Below are positions 37,801 to 48,000 of a DNA stretch of 64,000 nucleotides, piece after piece. Positions within the stretch are counted from its first letter, which is position 1, and every line of letters begins with the position of its first letter. The notes below the pieces were generated by a model, which had not been told where the DNA came from, did not search any database, and saw nothing but the letters and a program-made list of their open reading frames with translations. The stretch is from Lethocerus indicus (lineage: Eukaryota; Arthropoda; Insecta; Hemiptera; Belostomatidae), in the NCBI GenBank assembly GCA_019843655.1, contig JACDQD010000008.1, positions 15,472,442 through 15,536,441 of the forward strand, read 5' to 3'. Position numbers and translations under genes: made by a program.

Positions 37801-40450
37801 TTCCTTGAACCCAATAAAACTTAAATAAATGCGTTTGGATAAGTATGAATATTGTATTTCATTAACTATTTTCAAATGTTGAAATATTATTAATATACCA
37901 TATTAGAAAAACCAATTTTATTCTTAAAATGCCATAAAAACATTCATATATCCTCCACTTTAGATTTTAGGTGAATAAATGTTTACCTTGAATAAAATTA
38001 AAGTTCTACTTTTTTGTTATCGTCTACACCGTATGCATAATAAAAAAAATGCGTCTTCCATGTGGCAAGAAAATTTCCCGATTGCGGGAAAATTTTACAC
38101 TGAAAATTGCGATACTGCACATTTTGAGATGTGATTATTCTTAGTGCAATAACCTCGAATGTGTCCGTTCGACGCACTGTTAGAACGCAAACATTTTAGG
38201 GTTTCCAGAACCTACTCCATAACCGATCGATATGTAGAAAATATTGAACCTCTTCCAAGAAATCTATGTTAGGGAGGCCTTTCCAAAACAATTCTGTGAA
38301 TCCGGACGATGCTGGACGAATGTTTTTTCTTATTAAAACATATTTGGGGAAAAAACAAAAGATGCAATCAGTACACATATTCAACAAGTTAAGAGTTGTA
38401 TGAATCGAGAGTTTAACACGATTTGTTGATGAATGGTGAGAAAATAGTTGAAAACTGTTTAAAAGTCATTCCGAATCCAGTTTTCGTACATTTCTCTCTT
38501 TAAATACGAAATAAATAAAACAAATTCTTAGCACAATATATAAGTAGGTCCTGTCCTCATATACGAACCGCTTATATTCCGACCAAGCTAGTTTTTCTAA
38601 GTTGATCTGATAATATACTATCCATATTTGATTTGGTATTGGTCGATACATCATGAACAAATAACAAAATATAATCAGCTCTGACGAGCTGTAGTTTTAT
38701 TTTAATACGATTACCTTAACTTTGTAGGAACAGCGAATAAGGGTGAAGCGTGAAGGATTCCTGTTGGCGGATTTGAGAATACATTGAATTCCATCGAAAT
38801 ACACGTATATTGAATACCGTATTGGTTTTCCGCGGCAAGAAACATTTAAAATACGGCACAGACAAAACCTAAATTGAAATAATAGCGAAGCTTCAAAAAG
38901 GCGATTACTAGTTCTGCAATTTGTTCTTTAAAATGGCGGCGACTAAATCTCATTCGACCAATCAAGTGCAGAGAGCGACACAAGCCAAGATGAAAACCAC
39001 TAAATGGCAATGCCAATTAGATTACATTGACAAATACATTTTAGTTTAATTTAATATTAATAACTCAGAAATTATTGCTACAGCACCAGAAACAGGCTAT
39101 TAAATTTCAATTTTAAATGTATAAATTAGAATAATTATAAAAAATAGTGTTAGTATAATTTGCAGAAAATATAAAACTTTGTGAAACCATTCAGTTTTGA
39201 TAGAACCCCTAAGTAATTATAATTCAGCCCATGAAATGTATTTTTTAATTATTATTGCCCTTATTTTGGAGTTTTAGATATGATGAGCAACAGTAATGTA
39301 ATGTCCTATTTATGTTTAAAATATTCTCCACTTGGTATTTTAAATAAAAAATATAATGAAGTTATAAATTATGAAAAATAGTTCAAGTATATACAAAATT
39401 TAGACTATTCTAATCTTTTTAGTACTGTTTTAGCATTATAAACTTAAGTGATATTACATAGTGATGTATGATATTATTTCGAGTTCAATTATTAGTGAAA
39501 ACCAATATTATTATTATTACTTGTATGTGATTTACTTATATACATCTCATTACATATATAATATATAATTTCTTAACTCAACATGGCACTTAACAATTGT
39601 AATACTTCTATGGTATAACCTTAAAAAGTTAAACTTGGAATAGCTAGGGACACCAATATTTTGCTTGACAACTCCTGACAGACAAATGATCTTTACTAGC
39701 ATACTTACAGAAGTTATACACAAAACACTGCAAATACACTGTAAAACATCTTCTGAATCATTTCCACTTATCAACAAAACAAATACAGATAAGTTCCAGA
39801 GGGAAGTGTACATTTAAGAATCACATATATATTTTGAACTACTAATGAAATGAATAAAAACATATAAAAATTGAATAAAATAACAATAAAAAGGTATATC
39901 TGCAATATATGTTGTTAAACTAAAATTAAGGTATATATACAAATAAAATCAAAACACTGTACAAAATGATCATTCTCATAAATTATCTTAATCACTATTA
40001 TCATAATCATTAAACAGTCACTTTTCAGTGAATTATATTATAGAAATATTAAAAATAATTCTTTAATTCAGCTTATAATATCAAGTACAAATATATATTT
40101 TTTTTTTCATTATTGTGATTATGAAACATATATTTACCTACGTAATTTTATTTAAAAAAATAAAAAAAATTAAGAAAGCTTTAGCAAACAATGTTCTTTT
40201 TCTAAGAACAACAAATATCTAAACATTACAAACAGAAGAGAAGTATACACAGTTCATATATAATATTATTACACTAATCAACACATTGTGAATTAGTAAG
40301 CAATATACAATTAGCCCTTGACTTTCATCCTGCAGTTTAACCAAAATCAATGCCTAAGAGGGAAATGTTACATAATAGCACTCAATGTGGACAAATTCCA
40401 TTGTAATCAAATTTAAACAGCTCAATTCTATTTTTTTTCTATTTAAAACA

Positions 40451-40666
40451 TTTATTTCACAACACATAATTAAAATTTGTATAAGCCTATCACATTGTTT
40501 GAATGTCAAGAGCAAAATATATACAAAAATCTAACCTGACATCAATCAAAACATTAAACCACAAAACATAATGCTAATTTTTTTCTAAAAATACATTCAT
40601 TTAAATTAAATTTATTTTAATATTCTTATTGAGCAAACATGGTTCACATTTTTGGGTAAATTTATT
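40451..40666 (-). terminator. Candidate polyadenylation signals of the IkB-like gene
   Basis: AATAAA occurs on the minus strand at 40666-40661 (overlapping the stop codon), 40616-40611 and 40456-40451. The first is too close to the stop to be sensible; either of the others would give a short 3' UTR. The AT-rich DNA from 39.0 to 40.4 kb has more A/T runs, so a longer 3' UTR is also possible. Confidence 0.3.
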
Positions 40667-40691
40667 TACGTTGAATTATCCTCCTGATTTC
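40662..40691 (-). CDS. Coding exon 11 (residues 935-943 and stop)
   Basis: Acceptor TTTATATTGCAG is followed by nine codons (EIRRIIQRK) and TAA. The short basic helix finishes the last ankyrin repeat. If the intron were retained instead, translation would run past the exon 10 donor (GTAAGT) into another end, but the good acceptor and fitting helix favour this exon. Confidence 0.78.
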   Translation of the reverse strand, partial: EIRRIIQRK

Positions 40692-43600
40692 CTGCAATAT
40701 AAAGTATTCAAACATTAGTTTTCAGAAATTATTTCAAATATTACAGAAGATTAAATAACAGAATACTAAATAAAAAAAACCACCAATATAAGAGAACAAT
40801 AAAGTTGGTTTACATTTACAGAATTCATTATCATTATGACTGATAGGTCCTCAATATTTCAATTTGCTTTATGCAAAATGATGTCACAGGTTTAATGGAA
40901 AGGAATTTAAACATAATAATATCTTATCAAAAACTTACATCCTTTCTGTTCGGATCCACCAGGCACAATGCAACCCTTCCAGTCCTGTTGCGATAGTTAT
41001 GTGCAGCACCAAAATTCATCAGAAGACTTATCACCTGAAAGCAACAATATCTTGCTACAATAATTATTTATTTTTTTAAAATGCTTTTTTTAAATAGTCT
41101 TTTTCTGCTTTACATAGGTTCTGTAAATTATATTGCTTTGTTATATATTTCATATATAGAGGGTACATAGAGTCTCAAGAGCTAGAGGCATTTTTGAATA
41201 ATGACATCATTTATTAGTGATCACAGTTCACTTCTTGCTACACATAACAAACCTGTACCCTGTTAGTATTAGGACTGATCATACAAAATGGACTTATAAT
41301 ATTATTATAATAAGTACCCAGGAATCATAAATACCCAGGAATAATTAGATATAGACAAGAAAGAAAAAAAAAGGAGTATACTTTTCCAAAGTTTGAGCTC
41401 CAATTAACCTCAATTCAGCATAAGAAAGGTTGAAAAACTTTTGTTGCTTAAAGTGCAAATGTATTCTGAAATGGGATTATTCTATTCCACAGAAACATTA
41501 AAGAATTTTTGTTTTTGAACAACTCATAATTATTCAGCTCCAATAAAATATTTAAAATGATAAATAATATCTATATATAACAAACCTGTTTTTGTCTAAA
41601 CAATGGTATTCTATTATTTGAGGCAGCAAAATGCAATGCTGTATTGTTTTCTTTATCTCGCATATTTATAATATCTTTTTCCCAATTATTTTGGAGCAAA
41701 ACCTTAACCATCAAGGGATCTCCATTATCACGCACTGAGATCATGAGAGGTGTCAAACCATTATTGTCCTGCAAGAATTTAAATTAATTTGTAATGCAAT
41801 TAACAGTTCTTATTTTAACATAACCTGTTTTGTGGTTTGCGAGGTTGGAATACCGTAGATTTTGTGTGTTTCTGTCTCCTCTCGCTGGTTTGGTCTTTTC
41901 CTAGACCGGTTTCGGCTGCTCGCCATCTTCGGTAGTGTTGTTCAGTAGTCACTTTTGGCACTTTGGATGTTTTTTGGGCATCCTCACTGCACTGTCACTT
42001 GTGCTGTGGTGGTTGTCAGTTTGTCGTGTGTGTATATATACGTGTCTCCTTATTGTTTTTTGGGGGCGTGTGGTTTATCTCCTTTGTATAGAGGGGGGGA
42101 GATTTTGTTAATGGGGTGGTGGTGGTTGGGCGGTGAGGTGCTTTGCAGGATTATTGGGGAAAATATGGCGTCGCTTTGGGAATTTATTTTTTCATTTATA
42201 ATCTAGTTTTGTTTGTGTTTGAAGATCTCCATACTCTCTATTATATCAATCTCTTAGCCTTTCGTGCCTGCGTGTAATAATTTCAGGGATTATTATTAGG
42301 TATTATTTTTAGGGATTAAAATTATTACACGCAGGCACGAAAGGCAAAGAGATGGATATAATAGAGATCTTCAAACACAAACAAAACCGGATTATAAATG
42401 AAAAAATAAATACCCAAAGCGACGCCATATTTTCCCCGATAATCCTACTAAAGCACCTCACCGCCCGCCACCCTTTTACTTAAGCCCATTAACAAAAATC
42501 CCACCCACCCCTCAACACAATGAAGACAAACCACACGTCCCAAAACACAATAACGAGACACGTATATATACACACACGACAAACAGACAATCACCACAGA
42601 CATGTTACAGTGACAGTGTAGTGAGGATGCCCAAAAAACATCCAAAGTGCCAAAAGTGACTAACAACGCTACTGAAGATGGCGAGCAGCCAACACCGGTC
42701 TAGCAAAAGACCAAACCAGTGAGAGGAGACAGTAACACACGAAATCGACACACGAGTTCTTATGTTCGTCTTAGGTTCTTAAGCTAGTTTTTCTAGTTTT
42801 TAGTAGTGTACATACTCATGTAGTGTATAAATGAGACTATATTATTACATTGTGTTTTTGTGCGAGAATTGATGGCTTATATGTAGTGAGGAAAGTGAAA
42901 CCAAACAGATTTTTATGAATAATAGGCTAGATTAATACAGGTAGGGAGCATGTTAGTAACAGTGCAGACAGGGTGCTCCATTGGCCACTAACCTGTGTAG
43001 GTGTTTCACTAATTTATTGATGGAATTAATAAAACTACTGAGCATGGAAATAAGCCAAAACTGGTCCGGTGTATGTAGGATCAAATCACCGGGTGGAGGC
43101 AGAAGACTGTAAAAATGATTATATTCCAAATACTACCAGGCCCCCAACAAATATCTGGAACTTAATCCAGTTCTTAGCTAGATCACAATCTGCCTAGCAA
43201 TTACCTGCGCTTTGATGTTGGCCTTGTGAACAAGCAATTTAACAATGGCAATACTGTTGGATGCCATTTGAACAGCAACATGAAGTGGTGTTTCCCCCAT
43301 TTTATTGGTCCTATTTACATTGAAACATGTTCCACCATTAGGCCCCAATGCATTTAACAATTCAGCCAGAACATTGGCATGGCTATCCCCACACTGGCAC
43401 AAAACATGGAGCAGTGAATTTTGATCATCATAAACCTACAACAAAAAAGTCAGAACATCTAATTCAGGCTACATGATTTTGAGAAAATGTGAAAAGAACT
43501 TTAATATTTTTAATTGGATTATTATTAACATTAACAACATTTTTATTAATATATTACTATACTATAGTAATTGCATATTCATAATTGCGTATATAGAATT

Positions 43601-45996
43601 CTGAATTCCATAGCAGTATTTATAAATAAATTTACCATTTTTTCTCTTTTCAATTGTTAAACTGATTTTTGTTTGTCACTATTGTTATACACTATAATAA
43701 TATAATGATACATCTATGAGATCAGAAGAAAGTAGTAAATGAGGGTGATTTTATCCAGTTCTAAAATATGAAAGTGACCACTAACTAAATACAATAACCA
43801 TTAAAAATAGTTTCCTACGCAAATAATATTTATGTGATGCATATCAATTTCGGATTTTGTTACCTCATCCGGGTCAGCACCAAGCTCAACTAACACATCA
43901 GTTATGTAACGTGCCAATAATGGCTGCTCGGCGCACTCTACGGCTGCAATGTACAGAACACTTTGATTTTTAAGGCATCGTTTTCTTAAAAAGTCAACAC
44001 CATTGTCTTTTTTTACGCGCTCAATACGAACATACATTTCTTCCATATATCTTGAAGGAAATAGGGGCTGCCGCAAAGCTTTCATTAGTGACCTGTCATA
44101 AAATTCTTAATTAATGTCTATCAAAAATGTGTCATTCCTTAAACCATCAAATTATTATTCTATCGATTAAAAATTCATATTTTATTACGTTACTCACGTT
44201 TTTCCAGAATCATCTATTGCATAAAATTCTTCTTTTTCAAAGGATACATGTATCCATATTTTTTTTACAGCACTATTGGCAAAAAGTGCCACATTCATTC
44301 TCGTTATTCCGGACTCCTTCATGGTGTCCTCCGTGACAGCCACCCCTCCAGGTTTAATTTGAGGATGGGTTATGCCGAGGCGGTTAGAGTTTGTTGAGGG
44401 TGAGATAATATGAACAGGGGTACGGGAGGTGACTGAAGAGGGGACAACGTGAATGGGAGCAGAGTCAGCAATGGAGTGAACAGGGACAGGCAACAACGGG
44501 GTCGGCGGCGTGATGGTGTTGGTGGGAGCGGCATCAGACCTGCAGGGAGCAATGTTGCGAATGGAATTGGCGACTGTAATGGAGGGTGGAGCAATAGTGA
44601 GAGCGGTAGCAGACGCCGTGATCGGAGGAGCAATAGGGGTGGTGGGAGCAACGATACTATTTTTCTTGCAGGTAATATTGCGACTGGGAGATTGGACCGT
44701 GATGGAGGGAGCGGTATTGCATACGGAATTGTGGCCTATGATAGTTGGGGCCGTGGGCGGAGGAGCGATAGTGCAGGTGGGAGCAGGGATAGCATTCGAG
44801 TAGGTGATGTTGTGAATTGAAGATTGGACAGTCATGGAGGGAGTACGATTCAGAGCAGGGGCCGTTTTGGGAGGAGCGATGGTATATGTCGGAGCACTAG
44901 CTGCAGTCGGAGGAGGTGCTCCGATAGTCTGGGTAGTTGGTCCCATGAGGACGCAAGTGGGAATATTAAACACTGGTGGGTTATAGTTAGAAACTTGGCT
45001 TTTAGGCTGCTCCACTTTCGGTTGCCTGATGGATCTTATCAGATTAAGATCAGGGGGGGCTATTTTCATTGTTACAGGAGCCATTGCAGTGTCCTGATTA
45101 TTATAATTCGGTGATCTTACTGTGTCTGACTGACAAGTCATTCCCGCGTCCTTCGAAGAATCAATTTTGGAAAAAGCCCCATCCTCAGGGTTGGAACTGA
45201 GGGAATCATAGCCCAGTGAACTGTACGGGCTGGTGTAAGCAGCGCAATCGGGTACAGCGTGGTCGGGGCGCGGGGATATGGAAATTTGAGTGTCGGACTC
45301 GAAGGAATGTCGGAGATTGGAGTTGGATGGCATCGTAAAGACAGGAGATAATGACTGCAAACGGTCTGTATCCAAAGTGATGCTCTCCGGAGAAGACAAT
45401 GTCCCATAGGTAGAATCGATGGAATGGACAGGATCCGAAAAGTAGTAAAACTCAGAAGGTACCCGGTTTTCTGTCTGTATAGGTTCCTCAGTCAGAATAT
45501 TTTCCTGTTCTGGCACTAACACCAATTTTTCATAATTTAAAATATCCAAACATTTGTTTATGGGTTCAGAGTGAGTGTTATACACTTTTTTTACTTCTGG
45601 ATCATTACCAGGGTCGGAATCCGTACCACTATCATTTTCATTGATAGTTCCCATATAAGACTCCTTTGAAATATCTTCCACTGTTTGTGGAATCTGAAAT
45701 TATATAAGACATGTACCATAAATTAAACATGTCAACAACAGACTTAAACAGAAAAAATGAATGAATAATGTATATTCATCTCTCGGATCTTATATGTTAA
45801 AACTACTTCCTTACCTGAATCTGGGTGTTTTGAATATCAAAATATAATTGATTGTGACCAATATGGCCATCCAGAGTCCCAGATGTTCCATTATACACGA
45901 GTTCTCCTCCAGAATTGTGATTCATCTGTCTAACCTTTACCTTTAGAAAGAACAGCGTTTCAATGTTTTTTGATAAAAAGTGTACAGTATAAATAA

Positions 45997-46027
<31 letters not shown>

Positions 46028-47287
46028 CAAATACAATTATTAGTAGTTTAATCTTACACTGTAAGGGGTTGTTCTACTCGTGTGTTTATTATCCTTTGCC
46101 TTGTCAGGACTTTTGGCAACCAACAGTGGATCATCGTCACTTTCATCTGTCGAGTAAATTAAAAAAAATTGTTTTAATAATTTCAAAAACATAATTATTC
46201 CTGCAAATAACCTATGAACACTGAACAAACATAATCTTAATAATAGTAAATTCATTATTCATCAGTAGTTGTACTGGTAAATATACGCTGCTACTGAATT
46301 ATTAAATTCTCTAAATCTAAAGCAAATAGAACTTACCTTCTGAAGATGAAAAACTCTCAACAGTCAAATTAGAAAAGGCCTTTTCCAAACCATTAGAATC
46401 AATGTTATAAATTTTACATACTTCATTAATTCCATTTTGCTTTCCATGTTCGATTATGTTTCTAAAATTATAAAATATTACATTAATTACTTTTAAACTG
46501 AAGCATAACTCCTTTAAGCAAAGGTATTATATACTAAAATACATTTAATGCAATTTCCTGTCATAAATGATAAATTGGAAAAAAATCTGGATCAGACTCC
46601 ACAATTTATGTCAATAAAATTTAGACAGGAATATGATGAGGATATTCTTTAAACTGCTGGATATTTGTGTTTACCAAAACGGGTAAATCTAAACCAGCAC
46701 ATAAGTCACACAAACCTTGAATTGCCTTGTTTAGCTGTACTCTTGGAGCAATGAGTCTTGACACAATATGTTCCGTCGCTTCCGTTAGTTATTTTCGCAT
46801 CTCCTGTTTTAACGCCGGCAGTCCCTGCCATATCCTTCTTGTTGTCGACGATATGCATCCTGGCGTATGTTTTATCAGTCTGAAAATAGAGAAATGCATT
46901 ACTAATGAAAGAAGCAATTATTTTTCAAATAATAGGTCACTAATTCCGAAACATTAATTACGTTAATTAAGTCTATAAAAGATAATGTAATAATATTCAT
47001 TTATCTTCAATCTCATTAAATTTTTGGTTTTGCCAGTCAGTGACATCGCTGAGTCATTTCGTACAAATAATCATTAATATATAAACACTACATAATGTTT
47101 ACACATCATTATACAGGTAAATCTTTATCGAGAATCTATTTCAACTAATCAACATATACGGTCTGCCAGAGAGGTCAGCTCAACCATTGAGGAAAAATCT
47201 AAGATAAACCTCACTACAATTTACCTGGAGTTTCCGATTACAAGTTGGAGTTCCCGGCGAGAGGATTAACAACAGTTGCTTATTCAT
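40662..47287 (-). CDS. IkB-like ankyrin-repeat protein, 11 coding exons, 943 aa
   Basis: Joined coding exons, in transcript order: 47287-47225, 46879-46716, 46461-46337, 46146-46058, 45940-45815, 45693-44198, 44092-43864, 43435-43205, 41768-41586, 41034-40939, 40691-40662. Every junction is GT/AG and every exon phase closes, giving 943 codons and a TAA. The ATG at 47287 is the first after an in-frame TAG 18 nt upstream. The protein has a polar N-terminus (1-189), a Ser/Pro/Thr-rich middle (190-660) with a DSGTDS motif at 210-215, and about six ankyrin repeats (roughly 730-943) showing TPLHVA, TPLMIS and TALHFA signatures. A C-terminal ankyrin block behind a disordered Ser/Pro-rich N-terminus is the layout of IkB proteins, especially the nuclear ones (IkB-zeta, Bcl-3, fly charon type), which bind Rel/NF-kB dimers. 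The exact orthologue is uncertain; another ankyrin family is the main alternative. Untranslated exons are not defined. Confidence 0.9.
40939..41034 (-). CDS. Coding exon 10 (residues 903-934), end of repeat 5 and repeat 6
   Basis: Acceptor TGTTGCTTTCAG, donor GAT/GTAAGT; 32 codons. It reads VISLLMNFGAAHNYRN, the second helix and turn of an ankyrin repeat, then NRTGRVALCLV, the start of a last degenerate repeat. Confidence 0.92.
41586..41768 (-). CDS. Coding exon 9 (residues 842-902), ankyrin repeats 4 and 5
   Basis: Acceptor AAATTCTTGCAG, donor CAG/GTTTGT; 61 codons. It starts with DNNGLTPLMIS, a canonical ankyrin start that joins directly onto KAQ of exon 8, and then has ENNTALHFAASNN. The intron between exons 8 and 9 is the longest of the gene because it contains the foldback element. 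Confidence 0.95.
41901..41935 (-). other. Hammerhead-like motif, left arm of foldback
   Basis: On the minus strand: CCGAAGA, T, GGC-GAGCA-GCC, GAAA, CCGG, TCTAG. The order is that of a hammerhead core (CUGANGA, stem II, GAAA, stem III, cleavage triplet) with one substitution in the first box and an extra base before stem II. It points outward, about 46 bp from the outer end of the element. Confidence 0.45.
42669..42703 (+). other. Hammerhead-like motif, right arm of foldback
   Basis: On the plus strand: intact CTGAAGA, T, GGC-GAGCA-GCC, then AACA in place of GAAA, then CCGG and TCTAG. Together with the left arm it implies an ancestor with both boxes intact. Each arm alone has a damaged core. 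Confidence 0.45.
43205..43435 (-). CDS. Coding exon 8 (residues 765-841), ankyrin repeats 2 and 3
   Basis: Acceptor TTTTTTGTTGTAG, donor GCGCAG/GTAATT; 77 codons, phase 0 at both ends. Repeat 2 (NSLLHVLCQCG to LLNALG) has an enlarged loop. Repeat 3 is canonical: GETPLHVAVQ then IVKLLVHKANIKAQ. Exon ends fall at ankyrin repeat borders, as is common in IkB genes. Confidence 0.95.
43864..44092 (-). CDS. Coding exon 7 (residues 688-764), first ankyrin repeat
   Basis: Acceptor TTTTATGACAG, donor GAG/GTAACA. One base completes Thr688, then 76 codons follow. The N-terminal half (SLMKALRQPLF to DFLRKRCLK) is a lead-in helix region; from residue 730 an ankyrin repeat reads NQSVLYIAAVE then ITDVLVELGADPDE, with the usual LGADP turn. 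Confidence 0.93.
44198..45693 (-). CDS. Coding exon 6, large Ser/Pro/Thr-rich exon (residues 190-688)
   Basis: The longest open stretch of the window: 498 codons plus two bases, between acceptor TATAATTTCAG and donor GTGAGT. It carries the DSGTDS motif (residues 210-215), several Ser-Pro sites, and from about residue 444 to 593 degenerate repeats built on TIAPP and ITVQSSIRNIT-like units. The last 30 residues, with VKKIWIHVSFEKEEF, look folded and lead into the ankyrin part. Open frames on the other strand of this exon are shadows of its biased composition. Confidence 0.93.
45815..45940 (-). CDS. Coding exon 5 (residues 148-189)
   Basis: Acceptor TTTCTAAAG, donor CAG/GTAAGG; exactly 42 codons, phase 0 at both ends, so skipping it would keep the frame. 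The sequence is rich in Asn, Gly and Gln with no known domain. The 117-nt intron before it is largely a TA microsatellite. Confidence 0.85.
45999..46027. repeat. (TA)n microsatellite in intron 4
   Basis: AT run lying about 30 nt downstream of the exon 4 donor within the 117-nt intron between exons 4 and 5, so it makes up a large share of that intron. Confidence 0.95.
46058..46146 (-). CDS. Coding exon 4 (residues 118-147)
   Basis: Acceptor TTACTCGACAG, donor GTAAGA. It is 89 nt, two bases completing Asp118 and then 29 codons. It encodes the acidic ESDDDP run followed by a Lys-rich, Thr-rich stretch (KSPDKAKDNKHTSRTTP). Confidence 0.86.
46337..46461 (-). CDS. Coding exon 3 (residues 76-118)
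   Basis: Acceptor TAATTTTAG, donor GTAAGT. It contributes 41 whole codons and ends with a Ser-rich run (SFSSSE) that continues into the acidic ESDDD of exon 4. A Ser/acidic patch of this type is a likely casein-kinase-2 substrate (inference). Confidence 0.85.
46716..46879 (-). CDS. Coding exon 2 (residues 22-76, last codon split)
   Basis: Acceptor CTATTTTCAG and donor AG/GTTTGT bound 54 codons plus two bases. The split codon becomes AGA (Arg) on joining to exon 3. The encoded stretch is polar, rich in Lys, Thr and Gly, with no recognisable domain. Frame is open throughout and stops appear soon after the donor. Confidence 0.82.
47225..47287 (-). CDS. Coding exon 1 (residues 1-21)
   Basis: Begins MNKQLLLILSPG and ends at CTCCAG followed by donor GTAAAT. 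The frame is open into exon 2 in phase 0. The N-terminus is mildly hydrophobic but short and leads into a polar region, so I do not read it as a signal peptide. A stop lies in frame just upstream. Being only 21 codons, it is the least certain exon together with exon 11; an internal ATG at residue 29 in exon 2 could serve a transcript that lacks it. Confidence 0.7.
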
Positions 47288-48000
47288 GAAATTGAAATTA
47301 TTCTATGAATTCAATTCTTTCATTTACTAATAGCGCAGCGTAGGTGCCTCAGTAACCGAAACCTGCCTGTAGGGACTAATGAACGAGCAGAGGAAGGAGG
47401 TCGCAAGAATGATGATATTCTATACCCTCGCCGACCCCCGGACAGGTATTTAAACATGCATAAGGCCAACAATATATACAATCGATAAAAGAATAACTTA
47501 TTAAATATATTGATTGAGTACGAAGGTTTGCATAAAATTCCGGAGAGGTACATATGACAAGCTCTACTCTCAGCACTTTTGCCAGGTGTCGTTCAAAACT
47601 TAAACATATTCCGTTCTGAAATAAACCGTAGAGAATTTATTCAGTTCCCGTTCTGGACTGGTTATCATAGAATGAGAAGTTGGTACGGGATAACGCGTTT
47701 TCTTTCCTGTGACCCGCATCCAATCACTATCAAGGCGTCGGCACTCCCACCTTACGTCACTACATCGACCCCGCCCGCTCATTCTCCGCTTTTTGGGCCA
47801 AAAAACAATATATAAATCGACCATATTTTCGGCAATCTTTCTCTGGATGACTCGAGATTCGTCACCATTCCGTAGCACGGCCTGTAGCGGCTCCTGTGCG
47901 AACGCATTATCATCCTAGTCGAGTGGGTGCGGCCCCCACCCAACTGGGCTTCCCGATCGAAAGACGTCTGTGTAAATTGAATTTCAATTGGAGAAAATGT
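47288..48000 (-). promoter_or_regulatory. Upstream region of the IkB-like gene (likely promoter)
   Basis: It holds GAGCGGGCGGGG (GC box) and TGACGTAA (CRE-like) near 47.75-47.78 kb, a TATATATTG near 47.47 kb on the minus strand, and a near-consensus kB site (GGGAAGCCCA, minus strand, 47954-47945). The transcription start cannot be placed from sequence alone. Confidence 0.3.

Larger units (their letters stand above)
28090..40440. other. Non-coding stretch 3' of the IkB-like gene
   Basis: No gene seen. 28.3-29.0 and 34.2-34.9 kb are GC-richer; 36153-36163 is a C run; 39.0-40.4 kb is very AT-rich and may include 3' UTR of the gene. The 129-codon frame at 29766-30155 is discussed as a finding. 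Confidence 0.6.
41855..42749. mobile_element. Foldback element, two ~430-bp inverted arms, in intron 8
   Basis: The left arm (41855-42283) matches the reverse complement of the right arm (42318-42749) over its whole length with scattered differences and small indels; landmarks in both include TTTTTTGGGCATCCTCACT, GTGTGTATATATACGTGTCTC and CGTGCCTGCGTGTAATAAT. The 34-bp spacer (42284-42317) holds two AGGGATTA units. No transposase frame is visible, so this is a non-autonomous foldback or MITE-like element, or a head-to-head pair of one repeat. I could not identify a target-site duplication. The overlapping open frames in the arms come from arm symmetry. Confidence 0.88.

Noticed and set aside
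39550..39813. 87-codon minus frame downstream of the IkB-like gene
   Set aside because: It lies in very AT-rich DNA beyond the stop codon, without splice sites or homology I can see.
41955..42666. Two open frames, one in each foldback arm
   Set aside because: They are the same sequence seen in opposite arms; there is no transposase or other domain and the frame breaks between arms.
44449..44820. Plus-strand open frames of about 100-120 codons (also at 44510 and 44824)
   Set aside because: They lie antisense to exon 6 and reflect its stop-poor Pro/Thr-rich composition.
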